Shown: in pieces, positions 38,696-48,052 of the stretch
Layout of the letters: each line of letters starts with the position of its first letter
Numbering within the stretch: the stretch's first letter is position 1
Program-made: the position numbers and the translations under genes
The notes under the pieces: generated by a model
Databases searched by the model: none
Told to the model about the DNA's origin: nothing
The model's input: the letters and a program-made list of their open reading frames with translations, nothing else
Assembly (NCBI RefSeq): GCF_035581345.1
Contig: NZ_CP141608.1
Coordinates: forward strand, 2,944,501 to 3,008,500
Length of the DNA: 64,000 nt
From: Pseudomonas sp. JQ170C
GTDB lineage: Bacteria; Pseudomonadota; Gammaproteobacteria; Pseudomonadales; Pseudomonadaceae
Direction: 5' to 3'

Positions 38696-39877
38696 ATGCA
38701 CAACAATAACAATGCCCATCGCCGTATCCTGCCCTTGCTTGCCAGCCTGTCTGCCCTGACCTTGAGCCCCTTGGCCTGTGCCGACATCATGCTCTACGAC
38801 AAGGACCAGACCACCTTTTCCACCGATGGCTACATCAACGCCTTCTACGTCAACAGCGACATCGACCGCGCCGGCGAGCAGTACGACCGGCGTCAGTCGC
38901 GGGTGAAGATGGGCTTCTTGCCCAACACCCTGGGCTTCAACATGACCCGTCAGGCCGATACTTTGAAACTGGGTGGCCGCGCCTCGTTCTGGGTGACCAT
39001 CAACGACAGTGAAACCAACGGCACCGACACGGCCATCGATGTGCGTCAGTTCTATGGCACCGTGGCCAACCCCGAGTGGGGTGAAGTGCTGATCGGCAAG
39101 GACTTCGGCCTGTTCGCCCGCTCCAACATCCTGCTCGACGAACTGCTGGCGGGCTACGGCCAGGTCAGCGACACCCTGGGGCTGGTGGACGGCGGCGGGG
39201 TGTCGTTCGGCAACATCGGCAGCGGCTACCCCTACCCATTCCCCACCTCGCAGATCACCTACCGCACCCCCTTGATGGAAGGTTTGCGGGTCGCGGTGGG
39301 GATCATGGACCCGGTCGACACCAATGACGACAGCGCGGTGGGCAAGGCCTACCAGGAGAACCCGCGCACCGAGAGTGAGATCACCTACCAGTTCGACCTG
39401 GGTGGCGCGCAGATCTACAGCTGGCTCAACGGCAGCTACCAGACTTCGGACAACACCGACAACAACGTCGACTCGGTCACCTCCAAGGGCGTGGGCTATG
39501 GCGTGCAGGCCAAAATGGGAGCGTTCTCGCTGACCGGCTCAGGGTTTACCGCCAAGGGCATCAACCCGTTCTTTACCAACAACGCCGGGGAGGCGACCTT
39601 GCGCGAAGTCGACAGCACCGGTTACCTGGTGCAGGGCTCGTACCGGTTCGGCAAGAACCGCCTGGCGTTGTCCTATGGCCGGACCAAGGATGACGGCAAT
39701 GGAGCGGTGAACACCGGGGCCGATTACGAGACGCGGGGGATTGCGCTGTTTCATGACATCAATGACAACCTCAAGCTGGTGGCCGAGTACAACCAGTTCG
39801 AGATCGATGGGCACGAGGGAGATGCGCAGAACGAAGACACCGATACCCTGGCGCTGGGGGCGGTGCTGACCTGGTAG
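38696..39877 (+). CDS. outer-membrane porin
   Basis: 393 aa with a signal peptide (ILPLLASLSALTLSPLACA). The rest alternates in the beta-barrel pattern typical of the Burkholderia/Pseudomonas general porins: FSTDGYINAFYVNSD, QSRVKMGFLP, WGEVLIGKDFGLF and a C-terminal beta strand ending ALGAVLTW. The last residue is Trp rather than Phe. Two glycine-rich segments (GGGVSFGNIGSGYPY) look like loop L3. It lies between the valine operon and the FIST/kinase pair; substrate unknown. Confidence 0.82.
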   Translation: MHNNNNAHRRILPLLASLSALTLSPLACADIMLYDKDQTTFSTDGYINAFYVNSDIDRAGEQYDRRQSRVKMGFLPNTLGFNMTRQADTLKLGGRASFWVTINDSETNGTDTAIDVRQFYGTVANPEWGEVLIGKDFGLFARSNILLDELLAGYGQVSDTLGLVDGGGVSFGNIGSGYPYPFPTSQITYRTPLMEGLRVAVGIMDPVDTNDDSAVGKAYQENPRTESEITYQFDLGGAQIYSWLNGSYQTSDNTDNNVDSVTSKGVGYGVQAKMGAFSLTGSGFTAKGINPFFTNNAGEATLREVDSTGYLVQGSYRFGKNRLALSYGRTKDDGNGAVNTGADYETRGIALFHDINDNLKLVAEYNQFEIDGHEGDAQNEDTDTLALGAVLTW

Positions 39878-39916
39878 CACGAACCACGACCGCTGCGCAG
39901 GCTGTCGCCAGCGGCG

Positions 39917-40296
39917 GTAGGAGCGGGCTTGCCCCACGATCAATTGTGCAGACAACACCGATATTGCTGGCTGTACCGGCCTCTCGCGGGGCAAGCCCGC
40001 TCCCACAGGCCCTGTAGCCGCTGGCGACAGCCTGCGATCGGCCGCGCAGCGGTCGTAATGCGTGGCAGGCGACTGCTGCGCGATTCGGTAGGAGCGGGCT
40101 TGCCCCGCGATCAATCGTTCAGGCAATACCCATGTTGCTGGCTGTACCGGCCTCTCGCGGGGCGAGCCCGCTCACACTGGCCGATCGCAGGCTATTGCCA
40201 GCGGCGGTAGGAGCGGGCTTACCCCGCGATCAATCGTGCAGACAACACCGACATTACTGGCTGTACCGGCCTGTCGCGGGGCAAGCCCGCTCCCAC
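39917..40296. repeat. three tandem REP-pair units
   Basis: Units at 39917-40006, 40088-40176 and 40207-40296. Each is a direct REP core, a conserved spacer (CAATCGTGCAGACAACACC-like, then TGCTGGCTGTACCGGCC) and an inverted REP core. Spacers share about 80-90% identity, so the unit spread as a block. They fill most of the 557-base gap between the porin and FIST genes; no other feature was seen there. Confidence 0.9.
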
Positions 40297-40434
40297 AGGA
40301 CCATGACCGCTGCGCAGCAGTCGCCGCCCCGTCACATACAACCAACGACACCCCGACCCACTACCCAAGTAGCATTCGGCCCACCCCCACGCCGCCCTAG
40401 ACTGCCTGCATCGTCCAGGGCGGAGCCCGTCGTC

Positions 40435-41598
40435 ATGCAGTCATTTTCCAGCGAAGGCGTCATCAGCGCCGTCTCGCGCGCAAGCGATGCCGAGCAAGTG
40501 GCCCAGGAACTGGCCACTCAGTTGCTGCACCCGCACCTGGGGTTTGTCTTGTTCTTTTGCTCGGCCAGTTACGACCTGCCGGCCCTGGCCGTGGCATTGC
40601 AGCAAGGCTTCGGCGGTATTCGCCTGGCTGGCTGCACCAGCGCCGGTGAAATCACTCCCCAGGGCTACGGCCGGGGCTGCGTGACCGCCCTGGGGTTCGA
40701 TCACCGGCAGTTTTCCATCGCCGCCGAACGCATCGATGCCATGGAGCAGTTCAGCCTGTTCCAGGCCCAGGCGATGGTCGAGCGTCTGGTGAGCGGGTGT
40801 CGCAGCAATAGCCTGGCACCGATCAAGGGCCACAGTTTTGCCCTGACGCTGCTCGACGGGCTTTCCAGTCGCGAGGAAACCGTGCTCGCGGCCCTGAGCG
40901 CAGCCCTGGGCGATATACCGCATTTCGGTGGCTCGGCCGGTGACGACAATCAGTTGAGCCATACCCACGTGTACTTCGAGGGCGCCTTCCACAGTGGCGC
41001 GGCGGTGGTGTTGCTGGTCAACACCGGGCTGGACTTTGAAGTTTTCACCACCCACCACCTCGAACCACGGGACGAGAAGCTGGTCGTCACCCGGGCCGAT
41101 CGCCAGTTGCGCCGCGTGCACGAGCTCAACGCCGAGCCTGCGGCCGAGGAGTACGCCCGCTTGATCGGCATCCCGGTGAACGAGCTGGATCACCGCATCT
41201 TCGCCGCTCACCCCTTGGCGGTCCGGCTCAACCAGCGCTACTACGTGCGGGCGATCCAGCAGGTACATGACGACCTCAGCTTGAGCTTTTACTGCGCCGT
41301 GGAGAACGGCATCGTGCTGACCGCCATGCGCCCGGGGCCCATGTTGGCGAACTTGCACCACCTTTTCGACGGCTTGCAGCAACGCCTGGGGCCTTTGCTG
41401 GTGACCATCGGTTGCGACTGCTTTCTGCGCCGCCTGGAGCTTGAGGGCAGCGACAACCTGGCCGCCGTCGGTACCTATTTGCGCAGCCAGCAGGTGCTGG
41501 GTTTCAACTCCTATGGGGAACAGTTCAATGGCACGCACATCAACCAGACCTTCACCGGCGTCGCCATTGGACGGCCACGCCAGCGCCTCGAGCCTTGA
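40435..41598 (+). CDS. FIST-domain sensor protein
   Basis: 387 aa, soluble. N-terminal FIST domain (GFVLFFCSASYDLPALAVALQQGFGGIRLAGCTSAGEITPQGYGRG) and C-terminal FIST_C domain (MRPGPMLANLHHLFDGLQQRLGPLLVTIGCDCFLRRLELEG). FIST proteins bind small ligands, probably amino acids, and pass the signal to a kinase. The kinase reading frame overlaps its 3' end, so the two act together. Start MQSFSSEG is preferred; longer readings run into REP sequence. A FIST/kinase pair also sits beside the ethanol oxidation genes of P. aeruginosa (ErcS-prime region). Confidence 0.85.
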   Translation: MQSFSSEGVISAVSRASDAEQVAQELATQLLHPHLGFVLFFCSASYDLPALAVALQQGFGGIRLAGCTSAGEITPQGYGRGCVTALGFDHRQFSIAAERIDAMEQFSLFQAQAMVERLVSGCRSNSLAPIKGHSFALTLLDGLSSREETVLAALSAALGDIPHFGGSAGDDNQLSHTHVYFEGAFHSGAAVVLLVNTGLDFEVFTTHHLEPRDEKLVVTRADRQLRRVHELNAEPAAEEYARLIGIPVNELDHRIFAAHPLAVRLNQRYYVRAIQQVHDDLSLSFYCAVENGIVLTAMRPGPMLANLHHLFDGLQQRLGPLLVTIGCDCFLRRLELEGSDNLAAVGTYLRSQQVLGFNSYGEQFNGTHINQTFTGVAIGRPRQRLEP

Positions 41599-44098
41599 GC
41601 TGGAGGCGCTGCGCGGCGCCAACCGGAAACTGCAGCGGATCAACGCCGCCCTGATCGAGCGCCTGGAATCCGGGGCTCGCCCCGATGACGCCTACGCCGC
41701 CTTCCAGCACTCGGTGGTACTGGCCGAACAGGTGCGCGAGCGCACCGATGCGCTGAACCAGACCCTGGTCGAGCTCAAGGCCAGCAACCACTTGCTCAGC
41801 GATGCCCGGTTGCGCGCCGAGACCGCCCACCAGCACCTGGTCGATGCCATCGAGAGCATTTCCGATGCCTTCGTGCTGTTTGATCCGGACCTGCGCATTG
41901 TGCTGTTCAACAGCCGCTTCAAGGCGTTCTGGGCCAACAGCCGCATCCGCATCATCAGTGGCATGCGCCTGGCCGAGGTCAAGCGCCTGATGCACAGTAC
42001 CGGACTGTTCAACGAAGAGCAGCGTGGCGCCAGCGACGATCACTGGGTCTATCGCCTGCACAGCGGGCGCTGGTTGCAGGTCAGTGAACGGCCGACCCGC
42101 GACGGCGGGCGGGTCATGCTGTTCACCGATATCACCGAACTCAAGCACAGCGAGACCCGCCGCCGCGAGCAGGCGGTGGCGCAAAAGTCCCACTTGCTGC
42201 AGCGCGCCGTCGACAACCTGTCCCAGGGCGTGGCAATGGTGAATGCCGAGGGCGTACTGGAGCTGTGGAACCGGCGATTTCTCGAACTCAGCGGCCTGGC
42301 GCCGATCGCTGCCCATCGGCCCTTTGCCGAAGTGATTGCCGACAGCGAGCTGGCCTTGTTGACCCCCGACAGCCGCGACGACAACGGGCGCTGCATCCAT
42401 GAGCGAGAGCAGCGCCTGTACGACGGGCGCATGCTGGAGATTCGCACGCATCCGCTGCCCACCGGCGGCTTCGTCAACACCTTCACCGATATCACCGAAC
42501 GCTACCTGCACGCCGAGGCGCTGAGCGAGAGCGAACGCTGGATACGCCTGATCACCGACCATGTGCCGGCGCTGATTGCCTACCTCAATGCCGAGCTGGT
42601 CTACGAGTTCACCAACCAGGTGTACGAGCAGTGGTACTGCTGGCCGCGGGGGGTGATGCTGGGCCAGAACCTGCGCGAGGTGCACAGCCCCGAGCATTAC
42701 CAGCGCCTGGAAGGCTACATTGCCCGGGCGCTGGGCGGGGAGAGCGTGACGTTCGAGTGCGCCGAGACCCACGTCAACGGCCAGGAGCGCTACATGCTGC
42801 GCTCCTATGTGCCCAACCGCGCCGCCAGCGGCGAGGTGGTGGGCATCTTCGTGCTGATCCGCGACATCACCGAGCGCCGGCGCACCGCCGAAGCCCTGCA
42901 CCAGGCCTACCAGAACCTTGAAGTGCGGGTGCGCGAACGTACCGCCGAACTGACCCGGGCCAAGCAGGAGGCCGAGCAGGCCAACCTGTCCAAGACCAAG
43001 TTTCTTGCCGCTGTCAGCCACGACCTGCTGCAGCCGCTGAACGCCGCGCGGTTGTTCACCAGTGCCTTGCTCGAACAGCAAAGTGCGAACCCTGCGCTGG
43101 TGCGCAGCGTCAGCCATTCCCTGGACGATGTGGAAAGCCTGCTCGGTACCCTGGTCGACATCTCCAAACTGGATGCCGGGGTGATCAAGGCGGACCTGGC
43201 CACCTTCGCTGTGGGCGACTTGCTCGACAACCTGGCCACCGAATATGCCCACGCCGCCAGCAATGAGGGTTTGCGCCTGGCCTATCGCCCCTGCAGCCTG
43301 TTCGTGCGCAGCGATATCCAGCTACTGGCGCGGATCCTGCGTAACCTGCTGAGCAATGCCATCCGCTATACCCCCAGTGGCCGCGTGCTGCTGGGATGCC
43401 GGCGGCGCGGCGGGCGGGTATGGATCGAGGTCTGGGACACCGGCATCGGTATCGCCGAAGACAAGCGTGAAGAGATCTTCCAGGAGTTCAAGCGCGGCGA
43501 TGTGCAACGGCCGGATCAGGACCGGGGCCTGGGGCTGGGCCTGGCCATTGTCGAGAAAATTGCCGGGATTCTCGGCCACCGCCTGCAATTGCGCTCGGTG
43601 CCGGGCAAGGGCTCGGTATTTTCCCTTGAGGTGCCGTGCAGCCGCCAGGTCAACCGCACATTGCCCGCGGCGCCACGGCTGGCGCCGCCGGGCGAGCGAC
43701 TGGAGGGGGCGCGGATCTGGGTGCTGGACAACGACAAGGCGATTTGCACGGCCATGGCCACATTGCTTGAACAGTGGGGCTGCGAAGTGGTGGTCGCCCT
43801 GAGCGAGCAAGACCTGGCCCGGCAAGTGGCGATCAATACGGCGGCGGCAGACCTGTTGATTGCCGACTATCACCTGGACAGCGGGCGCAACGGCATCGAC
43901 GCGGTGGCGGCGATCAACGCCCAGCGTCGAACACCGCTACCGGCCCTGATGATCACCGCCAACTACAGCAATGAACTCAAGCAGCAAGTGCGCGAGCGGG
44001 GGCACACCTTGCTGCACAAGCCCGTGCGGCCGATGAAACTCAAGGCCGCGATCAGCCACCTGATCGGCAATGAACTCAGCGCGGCAGGCGCCCGCTGA
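41567..44098 (+). CDS. hybrid histidine kinase with PAS domains (ErcS-prime/NahK-like)
   Basis: 843 aa from the TTG at 41567. No membrane segment. Order: coiled coil (LEALRGANRKLQRINAAL), three PAS domains (about 85-195, 205-310, 320-445), HisKA with His near 485 (AAVSHDLLQPLNAARLF), ATPase boxes (NLLSNAIRYTPSG, DTGIGIAEDKREEIFQEF, RGLGLGLAIV) and a C-terminal receiver with the phosphoacceptor near 767 (LLIADYHLDSG). It probably senses through the FIST protein. An ATG at 41528 with GGGGAA is an alternative start, giving a 71-base overlap. Confidence 0.83.
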   Translation: MDGHASASSLELEALRGANRKLQRINAALIERLESGARPDDAYAAFQHSVVLAEQVRERTDALNQTLVELKASNHLLSDARLRAETAHQHLVDAIESISDAFVLFDPDLRIVLFNSRFKAFWANSRIRIISGMRLAEVKRLMHSTGLFNEEQRGASDDHWVYRLHSGRWLQVSERPTRDGGRVMLFTDITELKHSETRRREQAVAQKSHLLQRAVDNLSQGVAMVNAEGVLELWNRRFLELSGLAPIAAHRPFAEVIADSELALLTPDSRDDNGRCIHEREQRLYDGRMLEIRTHPLPTGGFVNTFTDITERYLHAEALSESERWIRLITDHVPALIAYLNAELVYEFTNQVYEQWYCWPRGVMLGQNLREVHSPEHYQRLEGYIARALGGESVTFECAETHVNGQERYMLRSYVPNRAASGEVVGIFVLIRDITERRRTAEALHQAYQNLEVRVRERTAELTRAKQEAEQANLSKTKFLAAVSHDLLQPLNAARLFTSALLEQQSANPALVRSVSHSLDDVESLLGTLVDISKLDAGVIKADLATFAVGDLLDNLATEYAHAASNEGLRLAYRPCSLFVRSDIQLLARILRNLLSNAIRYTPSGRVLLGCRRRGGRVWIEVWDTGIGIAEDKREEIFQEFKRGDVQRPDQDRGLGLGLAIVEKIAGILGHRLQLRSVPGKGSVFSLEVPCSRQVNRTLPAAPRLAPPGERLEGARIWVLDNDKAICTAMATLLEQWGCEVVVALSEQDLARQVAINTAAADLLIADYHLDSGRNGIDAVAAINAQRRTPLPALMITANYSNELKQQVRERGHTLLHKPVRPMKLKAAISHLIGNELSAAGAR

Positions 44099-45083
44099 CG
44101 AAGTGGGCGACATCGTTGTAGCCGTGGGTGGAGGCGTGGCCCGGTGTCACCAGTGCGTCGATGAAGGCTTCGTCTTCGGCGCTGATCTTCACCTGCAGCG
44201 CACCGCTGTAGGTGTCCCACTGGGCTTGGGTGCGCGGGCCGACGATGGCTGAGCTGACCAGTTGGTTATTGAGGACCCAGGCAATGGCGAACTCGACCAT
44301 GCCCACCCCCTTTTCCTGGGTGTAGGCGTGGATCTTCTGGGCGATGGCCAGGGACTCGGCGCGCCATTCGGTTTCCAGGATGCGTTTGTCCTGGCGCCCG
44401 GCGCGGCTGTTGGCATCGGGTGCGGCGTTGGGTGCGTACTTGCCGCTGAGCACGCCACGGGCCAGGGGGCTGAAGGGCACCACACCGAGGCCGTGATAGG
44501 CCGCGGCCTGCAACTGCTCGGGTTCGGCCTGGCGATTGACGATGTTGTACAGCGGCTGGCTGACCACGGGTTTGGCGACGCCCAGGCGCTCGGCCACGTT
44601 GCAGATCTCGGCAATGCGCCAGCCACGGAAGTTCGACACACCCCAGTGACGAATCTTGCCCTGGCGCAGCAGATCGCCCATGGCGGTGACGGTAACCTCC
44701 AGCGGCGTGTTGTGGTCTTCGCGGTGCAGGTAATAGATATCCAGGTAGTCGGTGCCCAGGCGGGTCAGGCTGGCCTCGATGGCATTGAAGATATGCTTGC
44801 GGTTCAGGCCCGTGCGGTTCGGGATACCCTCGGCGGCACCGAAGCCGACCTTGCTGGCCAGCACCCAGTCATGGCGGTTGCGCGCGATCGCCTCACCGAC
44901 GATTTCCTCGCTGTGCCCGGCGTTGTAGACATCGGCGGTGTCGATGAAGTTGATGCCTTGGTCCCAGGCCTTGTCGATGATCAGCAGGGAATCTTCGGTG
45001 CTGGTCTGTTCGCCGAACATCATGCTGCCCAGGGTCAGGGCGGATACCTGCAGGCCGCTGCGGCCCAGTGGACGGTAGATCAT
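44076..45083 (-). CDS. aldo/keto reductase
   Basis: 335 aa TIM-barrel NADPH-dependent oxidoreductase. Catalytic residues are Asp in FIDTADVYN, Tyr in the same stretch, Lys in LASKVGF and His in YYLHREDHN. The cofactor site shows SPLARGVLSGKYAPN and a late SSAIVGPRTQAQ. It belongs with the YajO/YghZ-like AKR group. It is convergent with the hybrid kinase (23-base overlap). Physiological substrate unknown. Confidence 0.87.
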   Translation of the reverse strand: MIYRPLGRSGLQVSALTLGSMMFGEQTSTEDSLLIIDKAWDQGINFIDTADVYNAGHSEEIVGEAIARNRHDWVLASKVGFGAAEGIPNRTGLNRKHIFNAIEASLTRLGTDYLDIYYLHREDHNTPLEVTVTAMGDLLRQGKIRHWGVSNFRGWRIAEICNVAERLGVAKPVVSQPLYNIVNRQAEPEQLQAAAYHGLGVVPFSPLARGVLSGKYAPNAAPDANSRAGRQDKRILETEWRAESLAIAQKIHAYTQEKGVGMVEFAIAWVLNNQLVSSAIVGPRTQAQWDTYSGALQVKISAEDEAFIDALVTPGHASTHGYNDVAHFVSGRLPR

Positions 45084-45164
45084 GAACGCGTATCCCTTGG
45101 CGGTTTGGATGCGCTCTGTTGTACACAGTTTCCTGCAGGATCAAAAGCGCAATCCGCCGAACCC

Positions 45165-45351
45165 GTAGGAGCGGGCTTGCCCCGCGATAAGGCCGGCACA
45201 GACAGCTGTCAACGTATTGGCTGCACCGGCCTCTCGCGGGGCAAGCCCACCACAATTCTGTAGGAGCGGGCTTGCCCCGCGATGAAGCCGGTACAAACAA
45301 CCATCAATATGTTGGCTGCACTGGCCTCTCGCGGGGCAAGCCCGCTCCCAC
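45165..45351. repeat. two tandem REP-pair units
   Basis: Units at 45165-45249 and 45260-45351. Both have a direct core, a spacer with GCCGGYACARAC and GTTGGCTGCAC, and an inverted core, related to the triple array at 39917. Confidence 0.9.
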
Positions 45352-45353
45352 CG

Positions 45354-46688
45354 TTAGCGTGCTTGTTCGGCCACGGCGGTGACGGTACGCGTGCGCGATA
45401 CCCGCAGTGCCACCAAGCTACCCGCCACGATCAACCCCGCCAGCGAATACAGCGCCGCATCGGTAGAGCCGGTCTGGTCCTTGATGAAGCCCACCAGGTA
45501 AGGGCTCAGGAAGCCGGCCATCTGCCCCACCGAGTTGATGAGCGCCAGGCCTGCCACCGCAGTCCCTGCGCTGAGCAGGGCGGTCGGCATCGGCCAGAAC
45601 ATCGGCAGGCCGGTGAGGGCGCCCATGGTGGCGATGCTCAGGCCAAGGATGGCGATGACCGGGCTATGGGCGAAGTTGACCGCAATCAGCAAGCCCACGG
45701 CACCCATCAGCATCGGTACCACCAGGTGCCAGCGGCGCTCGTTGCGCAGGTCCGCCGAACGCCCCACCAGCAACATGAACACACCGGCCAGCAGGTACGG
45801 AATGGCGCTCAGCCAGCCGATCAGCAGGGCATCGCTGAAGCCCAGGCTCTTGATGATCGAGGGCAGCCAGAAGTTGATCGCATACACGCCACTCTGGATG
45901 CAGAAGTACACAAAGCCGAACGTCCAGATCATCGGGTTGGTGAACACCGACAGCAGGCTGTCGCTGGTGGTCACCGGTTTGCTGGCGGCATCGACTGCCA
46001 GGTCATGCTTGATGATCTCGCGCTCGGCCGGGCTCAGCCACTTGGCGGTGGCGTAGCCGTCGCTGAGCAGAAACACTGCCATGAAGCCCAGCAGCACGGT
46101 CGGCAGGCCCTGGATCAGGAACATCCACTGCCAGCCCGCCAGGCCATGTTGACCGGCGGCGAAGTGGTTGAGGATCCAGCCGGAGAACGGCCCGCCCAAC
46201 AGGCCCGAAACCGGGATCGCCGACATGAACAGCGCCATGATCCGCCCACGGCGGGTGGCCGGGAACCAGCGCGAGAGGTACAGCACGATACCGGGGAAGA
46301 AGCCCGCTTCGGCAGCGCCGGTAAACAGGCGCAGCACGTAGAACTCCATGGGCGTGGTGACGAACAGCAGGCAGGTCGACAACGTACCCCAGGCGATCAT
46401 CATCAATGCAATCCAGCGCCGCGGACCGAAGCGGTTGAGCGCCAGGTTGCTGGGCAGGCCACACACTACGTAGCCGATGAAGAAGATCCCGGCACCGAGG
46501 CCGTAGATGGTTTCGCTGAACTTCAGTGCGTCGAGCATCTGCAACTTGGCAAAGCCAACGTTGACCCGGTCCAGGTAGTTGAACAGGTAGCAGATGAAAA
46601 TGAAGGGAATCAACCGCAGGGTGATGCGCCGATACAGCGCATTGCGGGTGTCGTCTTGGCCTTGGTCAGGGGCAGGGCTGTATGACAT
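45354..46688 (-). CDS. MFS transporter, anion:cation symporter family (glycerate/aldarate-like)
   Basis: 444 aa with twelve hydrophobic segments. FNYLDRVNVGFAKLQMLDALKFSETIYGLGAGIFFIGYVVCGLPSNLALNRFGPRRWI is the ACS-family N-terminus seen in GudP/phthalate-type permeases. It is divergent from cdaR and glycerate kinase, which suggests uptake of glycerate, glucarate or a similar acid. Start MSYSPAPD; a longer reading into the cdaR region is rejected. Confidence 0.85.
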   Translation of the reverse strand: MSYSPAPDQGQDDTRNALYRRITLRLIPFIFICYLFNYLDRVNVGFAKLQMLDALKFSETIYGLGAGIFFIGYVVCGLPSNLALNRFGPRRWIALMMIAWGTLSTCLLFVTTPMEFYVLRLFTGAAEAGFFPGIVLYLSRWFPATRRGRIMALFMSAIPVSGLLGGPFSGWILNHFAAGQHGLAGWQWMFLIQGLPTVLLGFMAVFLLSDGYATAKWLSPAEREIIKHDLAVDAASKPVTTSDSLLSVFTNPMIWTFGFVYFCIQSGVYAINFWLPSIIKSLGFSDALLIGWLSAIPYLLAGVFMLLVGRSADLRNERRWHLVVPMLMGAVGLLIAVNFAHSPVIAILGLSIATMGALTGLPMFWPMPTALLSAGTAVAGLALINSVGQMAGFLSPYLVGFIKDQTGSTDAALYSLAGLIVAGSLVALRVSRTRTVTAVAEQAR

Positions 46689-46772
46689 GATTTGCTCTCT
46701 GTTGTTATGTTTATCGCACCCGCCTTCGTCGAGGCGGCGTGGGATGAGTCTCGGTGAGCGGACCGTGGCTGT

Positions 46773-46789
46773 CTTTGTGCTTTTGCACA
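46773..46789. promoter_or_regulatory. CdaR operator candidate
   Basis: CTTTGTGC at 46773-46780 with the perfect palindrome TGTGC-TTTT-GCACA (46776-46789), between the transporter and cdaR. The same octamer CTTTGTGC recurs at 47980, before the glycerate kinase gene. Confidence 0.45.
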
Positions 46790-46847
46790 GCATTTTCAGC
46801 GGCCTGCTGTGCCGCGGACCAATCATTGCGACAACAAGGATCCTCCC

Positions 46848-47948
46848 ATGTTCGAACTGGACCATGACCTGGCGCAAGATATCGTCGATCGGGCGATGGC
46901 CATTTTGCCCTGCAACGTCAACGTCATGGACAGCCAGGGGTTGATCCTGGGCAGTGGCGAACCGGAGCGTATCAACACCCGGCACGAAGGCGCGCAGCTG
47001 GTATTGGCCAATGGCCGGATCGTCGAGCTCGATGTCGACGCCGCCAAGTGCCTCAAGGGCGTACAGCCGGGCGTCAACCTGCCGCTGCTGCTCGACGGCC
47101 GCTTGATCGGCGTGCTGGGCCTGACCGGCGAGCCGCAGCAGTTGCGCACCTATGCCGAACTGGTACGCATGACCGCCGAAATGCTCCTGGCCCAGCGTCA
47201 TTTGCAGGTTGAGCAGCAGTGGCGACGGCAACGCTGCGATGACTTGCTGGCCTTGCTCCTGGGTGGTACCGGCGATTCGCCGAGGCTGGTGGACGAAGCC
47301 CGGCAACTGGGGCTCAAGCCGCAACTGCCGCGCATTCCCTGCCTTTTCGAGCTGGCGGGCGGTCCGGGCGCCGAGACCCTGGCCAGTTGGTTGATGAGCC
47401 GTTACCCGGACAGCTGGTGCGTCAGCCCCGCACGGCAATCGTTGCTCTGGTGCCGGCCCGCCAGCGTCGCCCTGGATGAGGTGCGCCTGCTGGAGAAGCT
47501 GCAGCGTCACGGCTGGGACGTGCAGCGCCTGGCCTGCGGCGGTGCGGCACAAAGCCCGGAACACCTGCGCCGGGGTTATCGGCGGGTGCGCGACCTGCAA
47601 GCCTACGGGCGCGAGGTATTGCCCGCCGAGCGCATTCTGACGCTTTCGCGCTACCGCCTGCCGGCGCTGTTGTGGCGCCATCGCAACGACGACACCCTGG
47701 ATGAATTGCTCGAACCGCTGCAGCGCATTCGCGCCAAGGACAGCAGCGGCCAGTTGCTGGCGACCTTGCGCGCCTGGTGTACCCACGACGGCCAGAGCCA
47801 GGCCTGTGCCGATGCCCTGGGCATTCACCGCAACAGCTTGCGCTATCGGCTGGAGCGCATTGCCGAGTTGAGCGAGGTCGATCCGCTGCGCCTCGAAGGG
47901 CTGCTCAGCCTGTACCTGGGCCTGCAATTGCTGCCCGCCGACAGCTGA
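46848..47948 (+). CDS. cdaR: sugar diacid utilization regulator CdaR/SdaR
   Basis: 366 aa. The N-terminal diacid recognition domain (FELDHDLAQDIVDRAMAILPCNVNVMDSQGLILGSGEPERINTRHEGA) and the C-terminal PucR-type helix-turn-helix (SQACADALGIHRNSLRYRLERIAELS) are clear. CdaR activates genes for glucarate, galactarate and glycerate use when bound to the acid. It is divergent from the transporter and lies upstream of glycerate kinase. Confidence 0.9.
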   Translation: MFELDHDLAQDIVDRAMAILPCNVNVMDSQGLILGSGEPERINTRHEGAQLVLANGRIVELDVDAAKCLKGVQPGVNLPLLLDGRLIGVLGLTGEPQQLRTYAELVRMTAEMLLAQRHLQVEQQWRRQRCDDLLALLLGGTGDSPRLVDEARQLGLKPQLPRIPCLFELAGGPGAETLASWLMSRYPDSWCVSPARQSLLWCRPASVALDEVRLLEKLQRHGWDVQRLACGGAAQSPEHLRRGYRRVRDLQAYGREVLPAERILTLSRYRLPALLWRHRNDDTLDELLEPLQRIRAKDSSGQLLATLRAWCTHDGQSQACADALGIHRNSLRYRLERIAELSEVDPLRLEGLLSLYLGLQLLPADS

Positions 47949-48052
47949 TTGGGCAAAGTGACCAAAGCCCGGGCACTGCCTTTGTGCATCCGACCGAGGC
48001 CCTTGCGTCACCCAGCTGTCAGCATGCAGCGATCTGGAGCAGGAGAACCCCA

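Noticed and set aside
39917..40296. possible CRISPR array (regularly spaced repeats)
   Set aside because: The repeats are REP palindromes in inverted pairs with conserved, not unique, spacers, and no cas genes occur in the window.
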